Position numbers and translations under genes: made by a program. A DNA stretch of 61,183 nucleotides from Rhodopirellula sp. Lineage in GTDB: Bacteria > Planctomycetota > Planctomycetia > Pirellulales > Pirellulaceae. The stretch's first letter is position 1. Each line of letters opens with the position of its first letter. The stretch lies in the NCBI GenBank assembly GCA_002690925.1, contig NZGD01000203.1:1-61183 (forward strand), given 5' to 3'. Below, in pieces: positions 17,983-26,962 of the stretch. Below the pieces are notes generated by a model. The model was not told the DNA's origin and did no database searches. It saw only the letters and a list, made by a program, of their open reading frames with translations.

Positions 17983-18123
17983 GAGCGGCTTGGATGCTAA
18001 CTGTACTTATTCGACTCGGGTTATTTGCTGGTCGGGAACACTGGTGCAACTTAGAGTCCGCGGGATTATTCGAACGAATACGTCATGCACGCGAATTGTG
18101 TAACACTTCAGGAGCATAAAAAG

Positions 18124-19908
18124 ATGAGGCGTTTAATCTGTGCTATTGCTGTTCTGATTTCGAAAGTCGGCTTTCTTTCAGCTACCAACACATGGGATGA
18201 CGCATACGACACAAGCCATATTGAGGTGACGATGGTGTATTTCGTGCCATCTGATCGGGTACCTCTGTCGGATTGGCGTCAACGAGTGGATTACTACAGT
18301 AAGCGGATTGAGCAATTCCATGGTCGTGAATTTCAAGGCCAATCCAAGCTGACGACACTTGTGAGTCCGGAGCCATTCATTTCTGGCCTTTCCACCAGCC
18401 AGTTAAGAGTAGGTGATGCAAATCAAATCTACTATCGGACTTTGAACGAAGTGGATCGGCGTTTGAAGTTCGCACCGTCTAGAACAGAAGCCATGCAGGA
18501 ACGCAAGGCATTTCCAATTTTGCTTGTGTTGAGTGAAATCAATTGGCGTCCGCTTGATGACTTTTTTCGTATGAAATCCACCAGGGATGGATTTGTGTTT
18601 GAGGGTAACTACAGCGGTGGTCAGCATTTTCCTGGAGCTACCTCAGGTGGAGCTCGTGCGTTATACAACCCCAGTCGAGGGATTGGCTGGGGTTTGGTGA
18701 GTGCGGATGGTTGGCGCGTTCCTTATCGCGGTTCTGATTGTGTGGTCTATCATGAGGGTTGCGGTCACACAGTGGGGCTTCCCCATCCGGAACCGGGCAA
18801 TGGTTCGGTGATGAGCATGGGCCAGTACCGTGGTTGGATCAGTGAATCATGGTTGGACAAGGAGCAGAAAACGCGTCTGGGTTGGGTGCCGGAAGAGGTT
18901 CCATTGGATGCGCAAATCGAATTGTTTTCGACATTTCGAGCCATTCCCTCACCTCTGGTGCCTCAGCCAGGGCAAGCTGTGCGACTGAATCTGGATTTTC
19001 CTTCGGATGCTGAGGTCAAATCTTTACGAGTGCAGTTTCAGACTTCGGTAACGGGGCCGTGGGTTGAATTGCCTCAGCAATGGCAGGGAGCGGCGCCGGA
19101 ATTTGCCAGTTTGGGGAAATTTGATCGTCCAACTCCGGTCAGTTATCGGGTTGATGCAACGCTGATGAATGGTGAGACGGAAGAGTTGTGGGGGTATTTT
19201 CAAGTGCGCCGTGACGCTCGGAAACCTCCGCTGCCTGTTCCGATTGGTGCTATGGCAATCGACCTTTTGAAAGAACCGAAGGCTGGTACCAATGTACGCT
19301 TGCAGAGGATGCCCACGAGCGAAATTAATTTGTTGGCGATGGCGGATCAAACCAGGTCCAAGGAAGCAGGCGATAAACAGAGCTCCCTTTGGAGTATTGG
19401 GAATTGGACTTGGAGTGAAGGTGCCTTGATCAGTCCAAAACAATTCGGCGCACGTTTGCAGTTGCCCTATTCACCGCCCGATGAATATCGTTTGACAGTT
19501 GTGCTGGAGCCGCTGGATCATCCCAATGGCTTGCTGGTTGGTAATGTTGTGGGTGGTAACCAGTTCGCTACGTTGTTCAGCTACCTTACCCCCAATGGCT
19601 ATGCCAGTGCTGTCGAGAACATTGATGGCCGAAATGTTGGAAATGAAACGACGGTTCGAGAATCTGTATTCAGTCGCGGGCAAATTTCGCAGCTCGTTGT
19701 AACTGTACGGAAAAATGGCATCAGTATGATGGTTGACGGGCGCAAGCTGATTAACTGGCAAGGCAAGCCGGATCGTTTGTCGCTTTCGGATTATTGGGCA
19801 ACACCCAACAAAAAAGCAATGTTTCTTGGTGCGTATGACTGCCGTTATCGATTTCACCGCATCACTTTGGAACCAATTTCGGGTGAGGGGCAGCAGTTAG
19901 ATCCCTGA
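18124..19908 (+). CDS. Secreted metzincin-like protein with C-terminal concanavalin-like domain
   Basis: A 594-residue exported protein. The start at 18124 follows GGAG by 9 bases and gives a signal peptide (MRRLICAIAVLISKVGFLSA). A possible metalloprotease motif is YHEGCGHTVGLPHPE with H210, E211, H215, G218 and H221, followed by SVMSMGQY, a likely Met-turn. The spacing is H-E-x-x-x-H rather than the usual H-E-x-x-H, so one residue is extra. After it come an Ig-like region (about 255-365) and a C-terminal domain (about 430-590) resembling the DUF1080/LamG-type sandwich (YRLTVVLEPLDHPNGLLVG, ISMMVDGRKLINWQG). Whether it is an active protease is uncertain. It stands alone, convergent with the sulfatase downstream. 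Confidence 0.65.
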   Translation: MRRLICAIAVLISKVGFLSATNTWDDAYDTSHIEVTMVYFVPSDRVPLSDWRQRVDYYSKRIEQFHGREFQGQSKLTTLVSPEPFISGLSTSQLRVGDANQIYYRTLNEVDRRLKFAPSRTEAMQERKAFPILLVLSEINWRPLDDFFRMKSTRDGFVFEGNYSGGQHFPGATSGGARALYNPSRGIGWGLVSADGWRVPYRGSDCVVYHEGCGHTVGLPHPEPGNGSVMSMGQYRGWISESWLDKEQKTRLGWVPEEVPLDAQIELFSTFRAIPSPLVPQPGQAVRLNLDFPSDAEVKSLRVQFQTSVTGPWVELPQQWQGAAPEFASLGKFDRPTPVSYRVDATLMNGETEELWGYFQVRRDARKPPLPVPIGAMAIDLLKEPKAGTNVRLQRMPTSEINLLAMADQTRSKEAGDKQSSLWSIGNWTWSEGALISPKQFGARLQLPYSPPDEYRLTVVLEPLDHPNGLLVGNVVGGNQFATLFSYLTPNGYASAVENIDGRNVGNETTVRESVFSRGQISQLVVTVRKNGISMMVDGRKLINWQGKPDRLSLSDYWATPNKKAMFLGAYDCRYRFHRITLEPISGEGQQLDP

Positions 19909-19972
19909 TGTTCCATGTCGTTGTCAACCTGTTTGTTGAATTCTCTTGTTGGTGAATATCAGACAGTGACGT

Positions 19973-21583
19973 TCATGGTGATGTGGCACTTCCGAATCGC
20001 GTTTTGAACGCGTTGACTGGATCATAGTCGGGTGAGTTGTAGAGCTGTTGTTGACGACTGATTTGACGATTGGGGTAGTAATCAAAAATGTCTCCGTCGC
20101 CAGTGATTCTTGGGTCGCCCTGCGCTGCAAGTTCCTGTTTGAGTTGATTCCACAAAACAGTTTTGATGTCTTTCATGCGGGGATCCTCCGCGAGGTTTCG
20201 GACGCAATCCGGATCCTTCTTCATGTCATAAAGCTCTTCCTGCTTTCGTTTCCCAAAGCTCAGCTCATAGAATCGAAAGTCTGGATCTGCCATGGAAAGA
20301 TCAGTTAAATAGGACTTGGTTGGTGAACCATCACAATTCAAAAGTCCGTACGCGGGATCGCCTCCAGGCCAGCGATCGGGTTTGAAGTTTCGCACGTACA
20401 GGTACTCATCGTTGCGAATGGCACGGGCTGGATAGCCTACCGAAAGTTGGTCACCATCAGTCCGACCGATATCGTGACGCTCCTTTCCCAGAAGTGTGTG
20501 ATCGCGATCAGGGTCAATGCGACCAGATTTTTTGGACAAGAGCTGTGGTAAAAAACTCTTTCCTGTGAATTGTGGATGCAGCTTGACACCGGCAGCTTGC
20601 AGGAGTGTGGGGGCCACATCAGGAAACGTGATAAAGTCCGTGACCACGCGACCCGGATTGATTCGGTTGCCCCACCGCACCGCGAGCGGAATGTGAAAAC
20701 CATCATCGTAGATCTGGCCTTTGACGCGAGGGAATGGCATCCCGTGATCGCTAGTCGCGATGATGAGCGTGTTTTCCAGCATGCCCCGTTTTTCAAGTTG
20801 TTCCAAAGCACCACCAATGTGCCGATCGTACCATTCAACTTCGATGGCGTAGTCAGCTAGGTCTCCGCGTATCGTTGGGTTGTCTGGATAGTACGCGGGC
20901 ACGGTGACCTTGCTTAGATCACGACCATCAAGTTTCCAGTTATCTTTGCCGTAACTTCGGTGTGGCTCTTTGGTGCCAAACCAGAAACAAAAAGGCTGCT
21001 GTGATGGCAACTGATTTAGAAACTCTTGAAAGTTACCTGCATAATCAATGCTGTTGATCCCTTTGTAGGGAGGTTTGAGTTTCTTGGTAAGAAATGGATG
21101 GCCGGCCGGGTTGATTTTATCTTTTGTCCTGCTCGCATCGTATCCGCGGAATTCTCCCGGCCCCCATCCTTTTCCGGTATAGCCGACGCAGTATCCGGCG
21201 TCCTCTAAGAGAAAAGGATAGAAAGCCCACTGGTCACTTAGAAAAGGATTGTGGTTGCATGCTTCCTGTAGTTGCCATGAATAGCGTCCGGTAAGTAAGC
21301 AAGCTCGCGCCGGTGCACATTTTGGATTGCAATTATATGCCTGTGTAAAAAGTACCCCCTCCCGCGCGATGCGGTCAAAGTTTGGGGTTTCTACATAGGT
21401 GCTGCCGTAAATTCCCATGCTGTCCCGCGACGCATCATCTGCAATGATGAACAGGATGTTGGGACGATCTGTGACGATGGTTTCGGCAACGGCAGGTGTT
21501 TGTGAGAGAGTGGTATGCGAAACGAAAGCCAGAATCGTAATCGCATAGTTGTAGCATTTTTTGGCTGGCATCAGATTGGGCAT
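19973..21583 (-). CDS. Secreted sulfatase (type I, formylglycine-dependent)
   Basis: An arylsulfatase-family hydrolase that removes sulfate esters, probably from polysaccharide. The metal-binding start PNILFIIADDASRD is at about residues 41-54, and the maturation motif CAPAR (C89) followed by ACLLTGR converts cysteine to formylglycine. Further family blocks are GYCVGYTGKGWGPGEF, PFCFWFGTKEPHRSY and LIIATSDHGMPFPRVKGQIYDDG. The overall pattern is closest to the heparan N-sulfatase-like subgroup. The chosen start (ATG at 21583) gives a signal-like hydrophobic stretch YNYAITILAFVSHT; an ATG 4 codons later is equally possible. The frame is open to 21802, but that extension includes a 20-base duplication and looks non-coding. 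No anaerobic maturase gene is nearby. Confidence 0.9.
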   Translation of the reverse strand: MPNLMPAKKCYNYAITILAFVSHTTLSQTPAVAETIVTDRPNILFIIADDASRDSMGIYGSTYVETPNFDRIAREGVLFTQAYNCNPKCAPARACLLTGRYSWQLQEACNHNPFLSDQWAFYPFLLEDAGYCVGYTGKGWGPGEFRGYDASRTKDKINPAGHPFLTKKLKPPYKGINSIDYAGNFQEFLNQLPSQQPFCFWFGTKEPHRSYGKDNWKLDGRDLSKVTVPAYYPDNPTIRGDLADYAIEVEWYDRHIGGALEQLEKRGMLENTLIIATSDHGMPFPRVKGQIYDDGFHIPLAVRWGNRINPGRVVTDFITFPDVAPTLLQAAGVKLHPQFTGKSFLPQLLSKKSGRIDPDRDHTLLGKERHDIGRTDGDQLSVGYPARAIRNDEYLYVRNFKPDRWPGGDPAYGLLNCDGSPTKSYLTDLSMADPDFRFYELSFGKRKQEELYDMKKDPDCVRNLAEDPRMKDIKTVLWNQLKQELAAQGDPRITGDGDIFDYYPNRQISRQQQLYNSPDYDPVNAFKTRFGSATSP

Positions 21584-21954
21584 TTGAATCGTGATTTTCG
21601 TTTGATGGTGACGTGCGATGGGCGCGCTTACCGTGAGTGTATTGTAAGCAAGGCGTGAGATTCGCAGCAAATTCATTTGCACGGACAAACGGGATGTCTC
21701 GGTTGGGAAGAGAGCAAATGAGGAAAAAATGTGCGTGTTGGTTGGGAATGTACAAGTGGGGTGTGCAGGAGCGGAGCAGCAATTATCATCCCGGAGCAGC
21801 AATTATCATCCCGGGGAAGATAAACGCGTGATCGAGGTGATGATCATGCTGTGATGGCTCTGATTGCGGTTCACCCGATCTTGGCAAGTTTCGCTGTGTC
21901 GCGGGGGTGTTGATGTTCCTACGGTCAAAACAGAACGACAGGTAAAACAGATTT
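21584..21954. other. Divergent region between sulfatase and cysQ
   Basis: About 370 bases that must hold both promoters. It contains the tandem 20-base duplication at 21773-21812. I see no gene or clear promoter hexamers. Confidence 0.5.
21773..21812. repeat. Perfect tandem duplication of a 20-base unit
   Basis: The unit beginning GGAGCAGCAATT and ending ATCATCCC occurs at 21773-21792 and again, identically, at 21793-21812. It lies between the divergent sulfatase and cysQ starts. Confidence 0.95.
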
Positions 21955-22779
21955 ATGAAGCTTGAAAACGGCCAGTTGGAGCAATTGGAATCCATCGCCA
22001 GGGACGCAGGCAGTGGAATATTAAGTGTGTATGAGTCAGACGATTTCGATGTTGAGTCCAAAGGTGATGGGTCACCGCTGACCAGAGCCGACCGTTTGGC
22101 ACATGAGATTATCGTTGCTGGTCTTGCAAAGTTGACACCTGAGATACCCGTTGTGTCTGAGGAGTCCGGGCAGGAAGAGATGCAAGCCCGGCTTGCTTGG
22201 GATCTTTTCTGGTTGGTAGACCCATTAGACGGCACGAAGGAATTCATTAAGAGAAACGGTGAATTTACGGTCAACATCGCTCTGGTACATCAGGGCAGGC
22301 CGGTGTTCGGTGTGGTTTACGCCCCCGTGCTTAATAGTTGTTTCAGTGGCGGTTCAGGCTACGGAGCATGGCGGGTGGATGGTGACGACCGCAATCGCAG
22401 TGAGATTGCTGTCGCTGGTAAGAGCGATGGTGTGATGACCGTTGTCGCAAGTCGGTCGCACCGCGGCGAGGCGGTCGAAGCATTCATTGCCAATGTGACG
22501 GAACGTTTCGGTGCACCGGAAGTGCGAAGTATGGGAAGCTCGTTGAAAATCTGTCTAGTTGCGACAGGCGAAGCTGATATTTACCCCCGTTTGGGGCCAA
22601 CCTGTGAGTGGGACACTGCGGCGGCACATTCTGTGGTGCTTGGTGCGGGTGGAAACGTGACCAATGTTTGCGGCGAGCCATTGGTTTACAACAAAGCGGA
22701 TATTCTCAATCCATGGTTTCTTGTCTTTGGCAGTGAAGACTGTGACTGGCCTGAATTGGTTCCGACCAAGCCTGAATGA
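21955..22779 (+). CDS. cysQ: 3'(2'),5'-bisphosphate nucleotidase CysQ
   Basis: CysQ hydrolyses 3'-phosphoadenosine 5'-phosphate, the by-product of sulfate assimilation and sulfotransferase reactions, to AMP. It belongs to the inositol monophosphatase superfamily and needs magnesium. The 274 residues carry all the family metal motifs: SEES at 68-71, VDPLDGTKEF at 88-97 (D89, D92), and EWDTAAAHSVVLGAGG near the C-terminus. The segment GVVYAPVLN is also typical. The length is close to the E. coli protein. The gene sits next to a sulfatase, a reasonable neighbour for sulfur metabolism, though the two are divergent. Start chosen as the first ATG (MKLENGQ). Confidence 0.95.
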   Translation: MKLENGQLEQLESIARDAGSGILSVYESDDFDVESKGDGSPLTRADRLAHEIIVAGLAKLTPEIPVVSEESGQEEMQARLAWDLFWLVDPLDGTKEFIKRNGEFTVNIALVHQGRPVFGVVYAPVLNSCFSGGSGYGAWRVDGDDRNRSEIAVAGKSDGVMTVVASRSHRGEAVEAFIANVTERFGAPEVRSMGSSLKICLVATGEADIYPRLGPTCEWDTAAAHSVVLGAGGNVTNVCGEPLVYNKADILNPWFLVFGSEDCDWPELVPTKPE

Positions 22780-22815
22780 TCAGCGAAGATGGGGCCTGAG
22801 GTTGCTGTCAGTCCC

Positions 22816-23814
22816 TTAACCGGATCCTGGTCCGGTGTGCGGCTTGATCGTGTCGCGAAAAGCAGACATCGCTGCTTCGCGGAATTTAGCTTGGTCAATT
22901 AAGTCCAAGATGGCCGGGTGATACAAAAGCTTGATGGCGAGTTCCTTACTCACGGGTTTATTCGAGTTTAAGAGTTTTCGAGTTTCAGGGTCCTCGTTAA
23001 GTTTGGCAATTGTCTCCGTGACGTCCACCCTGTTTTTCAATTCTTGAATGGCCGGTTGATCGAGGAGAGCATTCAGCTTGGTAGGATCGATCAAGGTTTC
23101 CATTCCCCGTTGCCATTCGCCGATGTTTTTGAGCTGGGGGACATGTTCGAAAGGATTGAGCTGGGCGACAATTGGAGCAAGACGACTTACCTTTGCTTGT
23201 TCGCTGGTCTTGTCGAATATTTTGGCAAACATCTGTGCGCGTTCAGTGATGGGGGTGCCTTCGCCCAGACGTTCAGCGTTGACCTTCTGCATCGTTAGTA
23301 GTGCACCAAGTAGGATCACGACAAAGAGGAAGCCTTGGATGCCACCCAGCAGAAAACCAAGCCAGTGGTTCATTAGCGTTGCCTTGGGGCGTCCCTTGAG
23401 TATTCGATTTCCAAGTTTGAGCGTCACAATCACTGACAGCAAAAAGACAATCAAACCCGTTGTCAGTACGGTGTAGAACCGGTTTGCCAGCCCAGTGGTG
23501 CCAATCCAATTGGAGAACGTATTCTCAAATCGCATTCCAAGGTGTGGCGCCAGGTAAAAGGTTGCAGTTGCAGAGATCAAGAAAGCGAAAGCTTTGAGAG
23601 CACCTATTCGGAATCCGCCGAACGCCGCGATTCCGATCGCCAAAGTCGTTGCAGCCGATATCCAGTCACTTTGATTGCAAAAGAAGCCAAATAGTCCGAC
23701 CACAATGGCTAAGAGCAGTAGAGCCCATAAAGCTCCCATGCGAGGACGTGATTGAATGAGGGGCTCTTGGCTCATTGGAACTTTTTTTAAAGAGGTCGAA
23801 TCATCATCTATCAT
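22816..23814 (-). CDS. CvpA-like multi-pass membrane protein
   Basis: About 332 residues. Four hydrophobic segments lie in the first 180 residues: LWALLLLAIVVGLFGFF, the long WISAATTLAIGIAAFGGF to AFLISATATFYLA, YTVLTTGLIVFLLSVIVTL, and GFLLGGIQGFLFVVILLGALL. The last two, with the GILLGG-like LGFLLGGIQG turn, resemble CvpA/colicin V production family proteins. The C-terminal half is a soluble helical domain with several PAI-L repeats. CvpA-family proteins affect envelope integrity in other bacteria; a specific function here is not known. The frame stays open upstream to 24084, but that would overlap the divergent secreted-protein gene. ATG at 23814 (MIDDDS) or 23775 (MSQEPL) are both possible starts. 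Confidence 0.7.
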   Translation of the reverse strand: MIDDDSTSLKKVPMSQEPLIQSRPRMGALWALLLLAIVVGLFGFFCNQSDWISAATTLAIGIAAFGGFRIGALKAFAFLISATATFYLAPHLGMRFENTFSNWIGTTGLANRFYTVLTTGLIVFLLSVIVTLKLGNRILKGRPKATLMNHWLGFLLGGIQGFLFVVILLGALLTMQKVNAERLGEGTPITERAQMFAKIFDKTSEQAKVSRLAPIVAQLNPFEHVPQLKNIGEWQRGMETLIDPTKLNALLDQPAIQELKNRVDVTETIAKLNEDPETRKLLNSNKPVSKELAIKLLYHPAILDLIDQAKFREAAMSAFRDTIKPHTGPGSG

Positions 23815-23995
23815 ACGCTCTGCTGGCGAGAGACACATTTGGTACACCATGCATTTGATGCACCGGGGTTGGGTGTGCTCTGCCAGACACGATTGTGACG
23901 GTTGTGACGCGTTGCTCGGATCGCTTTGAATTACCGGTCTGGAACGGTCGATCTCCCTTAGGAGTACGGACCTGATCACCTCGAGGAAGAATTCC

Positions 23996-24775
23996 ATGAC
24001 GATGGAACGTGATGCATTATCGGAGCATCTAGTGCGGAATCTATGTGTGTTGCTGGCTGCACTCGTCAGTTTCGGTTCAGCCAATCTATCCGCGCAGAAT
24101 CCTAAGGCTACCGAGCCCGCAGTGGAGCAGAAGGCTGTAGAAACTCAGCGTCAGCAGAAAGGAGCCGCCGCGGAAACAGTGGCGGGTTCAAACGCGAATT
24201 TGATCGATGGGATGATCGAGGGAGATATTCCAGCTGTAGTTTCAGACTCTATCATTCCTAAGGTTTTGTCTGCTTCGGAGCGAATGAAGTTGGGGATGAC
24301 CCAAACACGGTTCGCGTTACCCATGTTGGCTGCTGCATCGACGGCACTGCCCGATGGACAAGGCGATGGAGCCCGCCATCCTGAAACGTTCGTGCAACAA
24401 TTTGGTGAGTTCACGGAGCCCTTGCCTGAATCCGGGACGGATCGAAGTGCGGACTGGGAGTGGTCTTGGTGTCGCTGGTCTGCAGCCAATACGTTCTCGA
24501 ACCCTCGCTACTTTGAGGATCGAATGCTGGAACGGCATGGGCAGGAATGCGTAGCCGGTTTGCAGCCGCTGGTTTCTGGGGCACGTTTCTTTGGCGCTGT
24601 GCCGATGCTGCCTTATCTGTGGACGATTTCCGATCCCTGCGAGGTCGAATATACGCTAGGGCATTACCCTGCTGGTCAGTATGTGCCCATCATGATGCAG
24701 CGTCCCCCCTACGAAAATCGTGCTGTAGTGGCCGAGGCAGGGGCAGCAGCAGGGGTGATTATCGGTTTCCCGTAG
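23996..24775 (+). CDS. Planctomycete secreted protein of unknown function
   Basis: A 259-residue protein starting after a strong GAGGAAG ribosome binding site at about 23980-23987. Residues 14-35 form a signal peptide (LCVLLAALVSFGSANLSAQ). The middle is low-complexity and Ala/Glu/Gln-rich. The conserved part is the C-terminal half: WEWSWCRWSAANTFSNPRYFEDRMLERHG, then GARFFGAVPMLPYLW and GHYPAGQYVPIMMQRPPY. I have seen this N-P-x-Y-F-E-D-x-x-L-E-R-x-G pattern as a recurring planctomycete secreted-protein motif, but I know no function. The last residues are Ala-rich and hydrophobic. It is divergent from the CvpA-like gene, about 180 bases apart. Confidence 0.7.
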   Translation: MTMERDALSEHLVRNLCVLLAALVSFGSANLSAQNPKATEPAVEQKAVETQRQQKGAAAETVAGSNANLIDGMIEGDIPAVVSDSIIPKVLSASERMKLGMTQTRFALPMLAAASTALPDGQGDGARHPETFVQQFGEFTEPLPESGTDRSADWEWSWCRWSAANTFSNPRYFEDRMLERHGQECVAGLQPLVSGARFFGAVPMLPYLWTISDPCEVEYTLGHYPAGQYVPIMMQRPPYENRAVVAEAGAAAGVIIGFP

Positions 24776-24854
24776 GCTTTCGCTGAGTCACAAAGGACGT
24801 TAGAACAGGGGTCCGATCAACGGAACTGAATCTACTCTCAATGAATGGCTGTTC

Positions 24855-25391
24855 ATGTTTTATTTGCTGATTGTTATCGCCGCAGCTAGCCGTTTTCTGC
24901 CGCATCCCCCCAATGTGGCGTGTGTAACTGCTCTTGGGCTCTTCGCGGGCTGCTACCTCTCCGGGGCTCGGGCATACTTGGTACCACTTGCCGTTCTTGC
25001 GGGGAGTGACTTGTTGGGGCATTCATTAGGGATTCCCGGAATGGGCCTCTACAGTCCCCTTGCAATGGCATTCGTCTATGCGGGTACCGTGGCCGCTGTT
25101 CCTGTGGGCCGCTGGGTCGCGAAGCGGCAATGGAAGCTCCGAGTGGTAAGCGGAGCCTTGCTGGCTTCTTGCCTGTTCTTTTTGGTTAGCAATCTGGGAG
25201 TGTGGGCTGCTGGTTGGTACCCGATGACTTTGGCAGGCTTGGCTGCATGCTTCACTAACGCAATCCCATTCTTTGGGTATAGCGTTGTTGGTGATCTATG
25301 TTTCAGCATGCTGCTGTTTGGAGCGTGGGAGTGGGCGGGAATGAAGTCCAATGTTCAACACCCTGTGCTCGCACCTTTACGTCTTCGGTGA
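24855..25391 (+). CDS. DUF6580-like small integral membrane protein
   Basis: A 178-residue protein with five or six membrane segments, including FYLLIVIAAASRFL, VTALGLFAGCYLSGARAYLVPLAVLAG, and VVGDLCFSMLLFGAWEW. The N-terminal R-F-L-P-H-P-P-N-V-A and the S-D-L-L-G-H turn match the DUF6580 family, which resembles ECF-transporter substrate-binding (S) components. A vitamin or small-molecule uptake role is possible but there is no ECF energizing module nearby, so this stays inference. It follows the secreted protein by about 80 bases on the same strand. Confidence 0.65.
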   Translation: MFYLLIVIAAASRFLPHPPNVACVTALGLFAGCYLSGARAYLVPLAVLAGSDLLGHSLGIPGMGLYSPLAMAFVYAGTVAAVPVGRWVAKRQWKLRVVSGALLASCLFFLVSNLGVWAAGWYPMTLAGLAACFTNAIPFFGYSVVGDLCFSMLLFGAWEWAGMKSNVQHPVLAPLRLR

Positions 25392-26038
25392 ACAGTCGCC
25401 GTCGAGGCAAGAGGGCAGATTCTCCAAGGCAATCTTGGCAAGTCGCTGAAGCGACGAGACGCAGAAGTTGCAGCAGTGCGTTAGCTTGTGTCTTTGACCT
25501 GGTGTGTCTATTTCAACATCTGGGTTTTCTCCGATTCCTCGGTCTGCCCGAGTCAGAAAACCCGGATGCTGCGTGAATAAACTTACTCAGGCGTGGTAGG
25601 CGCCCAAAGTGACTGTCGGTTTTACTTCTGTCTGCTGTGCTTTTCGCAGACCCATGGTAAATGGTTGTCGATCGTAAAGTTGATGCGCAGCACTGATTTT
25701 GTTTGGGCAGTGTGGGTTGTAGTGCAAGCTATTTGCAGTCTGTCTGAATTTGCAATCTTGTAGTGGTGGTCATTAGGATCTCTTCATGCTGTTAGATTGC
25801 CACGTCGGCTCTCGGCGAAATGATCATGGGCAGGTTTGGCTTTCCCCCTTCAGATGGAGAAGTCTGGGTTCGCATATCATGTCTAGGGGCTGATCTCGGC
25901 CTACCCTGCATTTGGATTGGGGGCCTGTTAGAATGTGTAGCCTACCGCGGTCTGTGTTCGCGATGCATCGTCAGCCGGGTCTAAGCTGATGTGGATAGAC
26001 AGTTCAATGAAAAGACAAATACGATTACAGGAACTGAG
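25392..26038. other. Intergenic region of about 650 bases with a strong hairpin
   Basis: No protein-coding gene is convincing. The main feature is the 52-base hairpin at 25517-25568. The right-hand part should carry the promoter for the propeller gene at 26039, but I cannot name a clear -10/-35 pair. A GTG-initiated in-frame extension of that gene from 25991 is possible but less likely. Confidence 0.55.
25517..25568. other. Stable 52-base stem-loop, structured RNA or palindromic element
   Basis: The arms CATCTGGGTTTTCT (25517-25530) and AGAAAACCCGGATG (25555-25568) pair over 14 positions with one G-T wobble. Inside, CTCGG (25538-25542) pairs with CCGAG (25548-25552) around a 5-base loop, with a 2-base-pair bridge beside it. 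No T-run follows on either strand, so it is not a standard intrinsic terminator. It could be a processed RNA structure, a REP-like palindrome or an attenuator. Confidence 0.7.
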
Positions 26039-26962
26039 ATGAAGAAACGATTGACTCAGATATTTACTGCCATGATCTTTGGGACCTGTTGCTGCGTGCC
26101 GCTACTGTTGCAGGCTGCTGAGATTCAGCATTCGTTCTTTGTTGCTGGCCCGGACTTTACTGGAATCGTCGGCGAAGACGGTAAGCCTAAATGGGATTCA
26201 GGACGAGCGGGAGCACGTGATGGCTGGGTCTTGCCAAATGGGAATGTGCTGATTGCGTGGGGGGACATCGTGCGCGAATTCACTCCCGAGAAAGAAGTTG
26301 TGTTTGAATATAAATTGAATTCAACCAACAAAGAAATTGGAACAGTGCAACGGCTTGCCAATGGTAATACGCTAATAACAGAACTGGGCAGCAAACCGCG
26401 GTTATTGGAAGTAATGTCGAGCGGAGAAATCGCGGTGGATGTCGCGTTAAAGCCAGAGACGGATAACGCACACATGCAAACACGCATGGCAAGAAAATTG
26501 GAGAACGGTAACTATTTGGTCCCACACCTTTTGGCGTTTAAGGTCAAAGAGTACACCGCGCAGGGTAAAGTTGTCAGTTCATTTCCGACCGATATGGAAG
26601 CGTTGGGAGGGCGAGCTGCCAAGAACTGGCCCTTCACTGCCATTCGACTTGGGAATGGAAACACCCTGGTCTGTTTAACCAACGGCAACAAAGTGGTTGA
26701 AATGGATGCCAAGGGAAATGTCATCTGGAAAGTCAGTAATGAAGATTTACCAGGAAATCCGATTGACGATGCATGCGGTGGACAACGGCTTCCCAATGGA
26801 AACACGGTAATCACGGCCTATCACGCAAAGCAGGGTGTCAAACTTCTGGAAGTCACACCCGCCAAAGAAATTGTATGGACTTTCGAGGGACCGTATCGGG
26901 CTCACCATTTCCAAGTTCTCACGACCAATGGAAAACCACTCGCAGGTGAGCCGTTGCGATAG
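26039..26962 (+). CDS. Secreted beta-propeller protein with NGN repeats
   Basis: A 307-residue exported protein. The ATG at 26039 follows AGGAACTGAG, and MKKRLTQIFTAMIFG starts a signal peptide that ends near LQAAE. Five blade-like repeats share the pattern L-x-N-G-N-x-L: LPNGNVLI, LANGNTLI, LENGNYLV, LGNGNTLV and LPNGNTVI, each followed by a beta hairpin ending in phrases such as LLEV or VVEMDAKGNVIW. This pattern is found in arylsulfotransferase-like and PQQ-like propellers. No catalytic residue can be named. It stands alone between two gaps. Confidence 0.75.
   Translation: MKKRLTQIFTAMIFGTCCCVPLLLQAAEIQHSFFVAGPDFTGIVGEDGKPKWDSGRAGARDGWVLPNGNVLIAWGDIVREFTPEKEVVFEYKLNSTNKEIGTVQRLANGNTLITELGSKPRLLEVMSSGEIAVDVALKPETDNAHMQTRMARKLENGNYLVPHLLAFKVKEYTAQGKVVSSFPTDMEALGGRAAKNWPFTAIRLGNGNTLVCLTNGNKVVEMDAKGNVIWKVSNEDLPGNPIDDACGGQRLPNGNTVITAYHAKQGVKLLEVTPAKEIVWTFEGPYRAHHFQVLTTNGKPLAGEPLR

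Noticed and set aside
23815..24084. N-terminal extension of the CvpA-like gene
   Set aside because: It would overlap the divergent secreted-protein gene and its strong ribosome binding site and shows no coding pattern.
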